This document shows positions 61,875 through 64,000 of a DNA stretch of 64,000 nucleotides, piece after piece. Source of the DNA: Marsupella aquatica (lineage: Eukaryota > Marchantiophyta). Numbering within the stretch: position 1 is the first letter of the stretch; every line of letters starts with the position of its first letter. The stretch covers positions 12,958,001 through 13,022,000 of the forward strand of contig OZ316897.1 of the NCBI GenBank assembly GCA_973895155.1, given 5' to 3'. The position numbers and the translations under genes were made by a program. The notes under the pieces were generated by a model that made no database searches, had not been told where the DNA came from, and worked only from the letters and a program-made list of their open reading frames with translations.

Positions 61875-63045
61875 CTAAAAACAAGCCCTACGATAAGAAC
61901 GAAAGTGAAAGTGGGAAGACGTCGAGACCAGAACACAGAAGGGAAACACTTCACAAGGGAAACACTTCACAGGGGTCATAATCTTCTTCGCAACGAATGT
62001 CTCACAAATACTCTTAATGAGACTTACGCGTCCAACTCTATCGTGTCCTGTGGTGGGGAGCAATGATATAGGAGACGTATCGACGATGAAAAAGCCGGTC
62101 GTTTTGAGCTGCTCAACTTCCACTACATTCCCCTGGCTGTTACATTTATCTTCCAATGTGAACTACGATAACTTGAATTCGATCACACATATCCTGAATC
62201 GTACATAGTTAGAGAAACAAAACTTTTGATATAGAGACAAAAACCAACAGCGCCATCACACTCATAACTTTTAAATACTCTGTTTCCATTTTTACATTGA
62301 ATATATCTACAATGCGTGGCTGGGTGCAAAACCTTTGTCTTCATCCTTTCCAAGCTCTGTGTATCATAACGGGCGGTATTGCCCCTCGTGACAAAACAAG
62401 TCTCTTGAGACCTGTGGGCCTTCGCGAGTATTCTTTCTGACCAAATCTCACCTCTCACATCAACTCGTGATTACCCTCTCAAATCGGTGGCCGACTCGGA
62501 CCATCACCTTCAAAAATTGCCATTCACGGTCTTTTCTCAATCCAGGGAGACAGAGGCGTTGAATTTTGTGAAGAAAAATGGATCGATGCTGAATCAGCTT
62601 CGCGGGCGAAGACGGGAAGGTCTCCCATCCCCACGTTTTTCTACTGCTGCAGTGAAAGCACTGTCCCGCTCCTCTAATCCGAAGTTACCAACGTACCTTT
62701 GTCCGATGCTAAGAGAAACTGAGAAACATATCCGACCAAATGAGGTCCATGAAGAACTAAAACACTGCAAAAAGTATTGCACCCAAAACATCAAAATATG
62801 AAAAGAGATAGAGCTTACGACGTATGTTTCTCGTTAATATGTTCCACCTATTCCAAATGTTGACGATTTCCCTCACTCTTAGATTCCATGAGGCACTCAT
62901 TTCTTCTTGTGGTAGGTGCCTTGAGGGTCTCCATCTCTTCTCTCGTCTCTTCTGCAAGTGCACCATCACCTTTCAAACAATCGTGCAACATGTCGCCAAG
63001 CATTGAGCTAGTGTGGGGAGTCCCATAGAAGAACATCCCTTTCAT
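61875..63045 (-). pseudogene. Alpha/beta-hydrolase (SERAC1-like) relic
   Basis: The minus strand from 63,045 starts MKGMFFYGTPHTSSMLGDML. The FYGTPH core is the signature that follows the nucleophile strand in SERAC1-like serine esterase domains, the N-terminal domain of bryophyte hydrolase-type NLRs. The frame ends after 65 codons. Downstream, a frame at 62,156-61,875 contains TGHDRVGRVSLIKSICETFV, which could be the Asp/His C-terminal part of the same fold. The nucleophile GxSxG strand was not found, and stops separate the pieces. DNA at 62,630-62,712 matches unit A (40,178-40,265). I read it as a decayed hydrolase domain, receptor membership inferred. Confidence 0.6.
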
Positions 63046-64000
63046 ATTTGAAAAGAGAGCATGAGCATGCTGTGCACGAGGCTTTCCTGTAGCTCAGATA
63101 AACTTGGTCCGCAAGCAAACAGAATTCTTTCAAGGCCAAACCTCCAGGCAGTGCCCCACGAGTACCACTGGACATCCTCCCTCTCCTGGATTAACCTAGA
63201 CCCCAGCCACCAGATTCTCTCCTGTTAGATGCATGTCCATCCTCCCAGACTCTGACCAATACATTCTTAACGAAGAAAACTCCCTACAGTCATCTCCACT
63301 CCTTATACTACCAGGCATTCAATATTTGTCATAGGGGTGAGCAGTTGGTGTTAGGGCCTTCTTGTGATATGGTCACTATTCTTCCTAGTCAGAGGTATGC
63401 AGTTGGTGTTAGGGACTCTAATCAAATGCTTGTGCTTCACCCTCCTCTGCAGTTCAGTTCACTAGAGAACTATTGGCCCTCCAGGTTGCCAATAGATAGG
63501 TTTTATGTTTTTTTCCTAGCTTTGGGGTGGTAAGCTATTGCATGGCTTTTTGGCCTTTTTGGTTGCCTCTGCTTGATCAAGTCTTTCACCTGGGGCTGTG
63601 TCTCCCAATTTGGAGCCCCTTGTTGTTTGATTCGGTTAGGTGCCTCTTGTTTTGTTTTACTGTTTGAGACATATTACATTAGGGTGGCTTTACAAGATCT
63701 TGGGGGTAATTTGAAAGTTTTCTTCCCAAACCTAATCTATGGGCCATGCATTCAACATCCTAAAGATAGTGTCCAGGGGCCAAGAGGGAGTTTGGAATTG
63801 TGTTATAGCCCTCAATGTGTTGTAAAGGGAACTCTAGCAAATGGTTTATTTGTTAGAATACAAGTTGGGAGCCGGTCCATGTAAAAGTCAGAGAGTTCAT
63901 TGGCTAGTGCCCTTCTTGTTCTAACAAGACAATATATGTTGAAGGGCATGTGGGTCCACATTTAATTTTCAAGACTCAAAATAGGAATGCCACATGAAGA
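63046..64000. other. Window end, repeat-like, no supported gene
   Basis: GCAGTTGGTGTTAGGG occurs twice near 63,345 and 63,401. Text near 63,540-63,600 (GGCCTTTTTGGTTGCCTC, TTGATCAAGTC) loosely resembles 48,920-48,960, suggesting a dispersed repeat. The open frames here lack motifs. Confidence 0.35.

Noticed and set aside
1-64000. Intact tRNA, rRNA or CRISPR features
   Set aside because: No cloverleaf with paired arms, no rRNA-like conserved stretch and no spaced short direct repeats were seen; only tRNA-like box words inside dispersed repeats.

Overview
This is nuclear DNA from a land plant: genes with spliceosomal introns, mostly AT-rich and repeat-rich, with several plant-type DNA transposons. 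There is no sign of bacterial, organellar or viral gene organisation. Decayed pieces of a SERAC1-like alpha/beta-hydrolase (about 61.9-63.0 kb) and of leucine-rich repeats (about 52.9-54.2 kb) lie in one block of duplicated DNA. Hydrolase-type NLR immune receptors are known from bryophytes, so a liverwort or another seed-free plant is my best guess. I cannot name the species.

Left part (0-24 kb). A ten-exon gene on the minus strand (8459 to 2465) splices in frame into a 1106-residue protein with a C-terminal HECT ubiquitin-ligase domain. After an intergenic stretch of short dispersed repeats, two genes lie head-to-tail on the plus strand. The first (17.0-18.7 kb) encodes a putative 2-oxoglutarate/Fe(II) dioxygenase whose HxD...H layout resembles TET/JBP nucleic-acid oxygenases. 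The second (19.1-20.8 kb, four exons) encodes an HTH plus DDE integrase-core protein resembling eukaryotic IS3-like transposases. The pair lies between two unrelated tandem arrays: nine regular 187-bp units upstream, each with a 12-bp inverted repeat, and about 14-15 degenerate units of about 203 bp downstream. This oxygenase-transposase cassette, possibly with the HECT gene, is the best candidate in the window for an undescribed mobile system.

Middle (24-38 kb). There are a truncated Mutator-like element (24,988-25,649) and a nearly complete two-gene PIF/Harbinger element (about 26.0-30.9 kb). The Harbinger transposase keeps its D, D35, E residues but has an in-frame TGA near the C-terminus. 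A convergent trihelix/Myb-like partner gene is intact. A 999-bp non-autonomous Mutator-like element (37,081-38,079) has 196-bp terminal inverted repeats and a perfect 9-bp target-site duplication.

Right part (32-64 kb). This is a decayed, repeatedly duplicated locus. Recurring blocks at about 32, 38-42, 49-50 and 58-60 kb include three copies of a tiny gene starting MDP (44-66 residues, one with a stop), plus LRR and alpha/beta-hydrolase relics. Minisatellites and SINE-like repeats fill much of the rest. No confident large intact gene was seen right of 31 kb.
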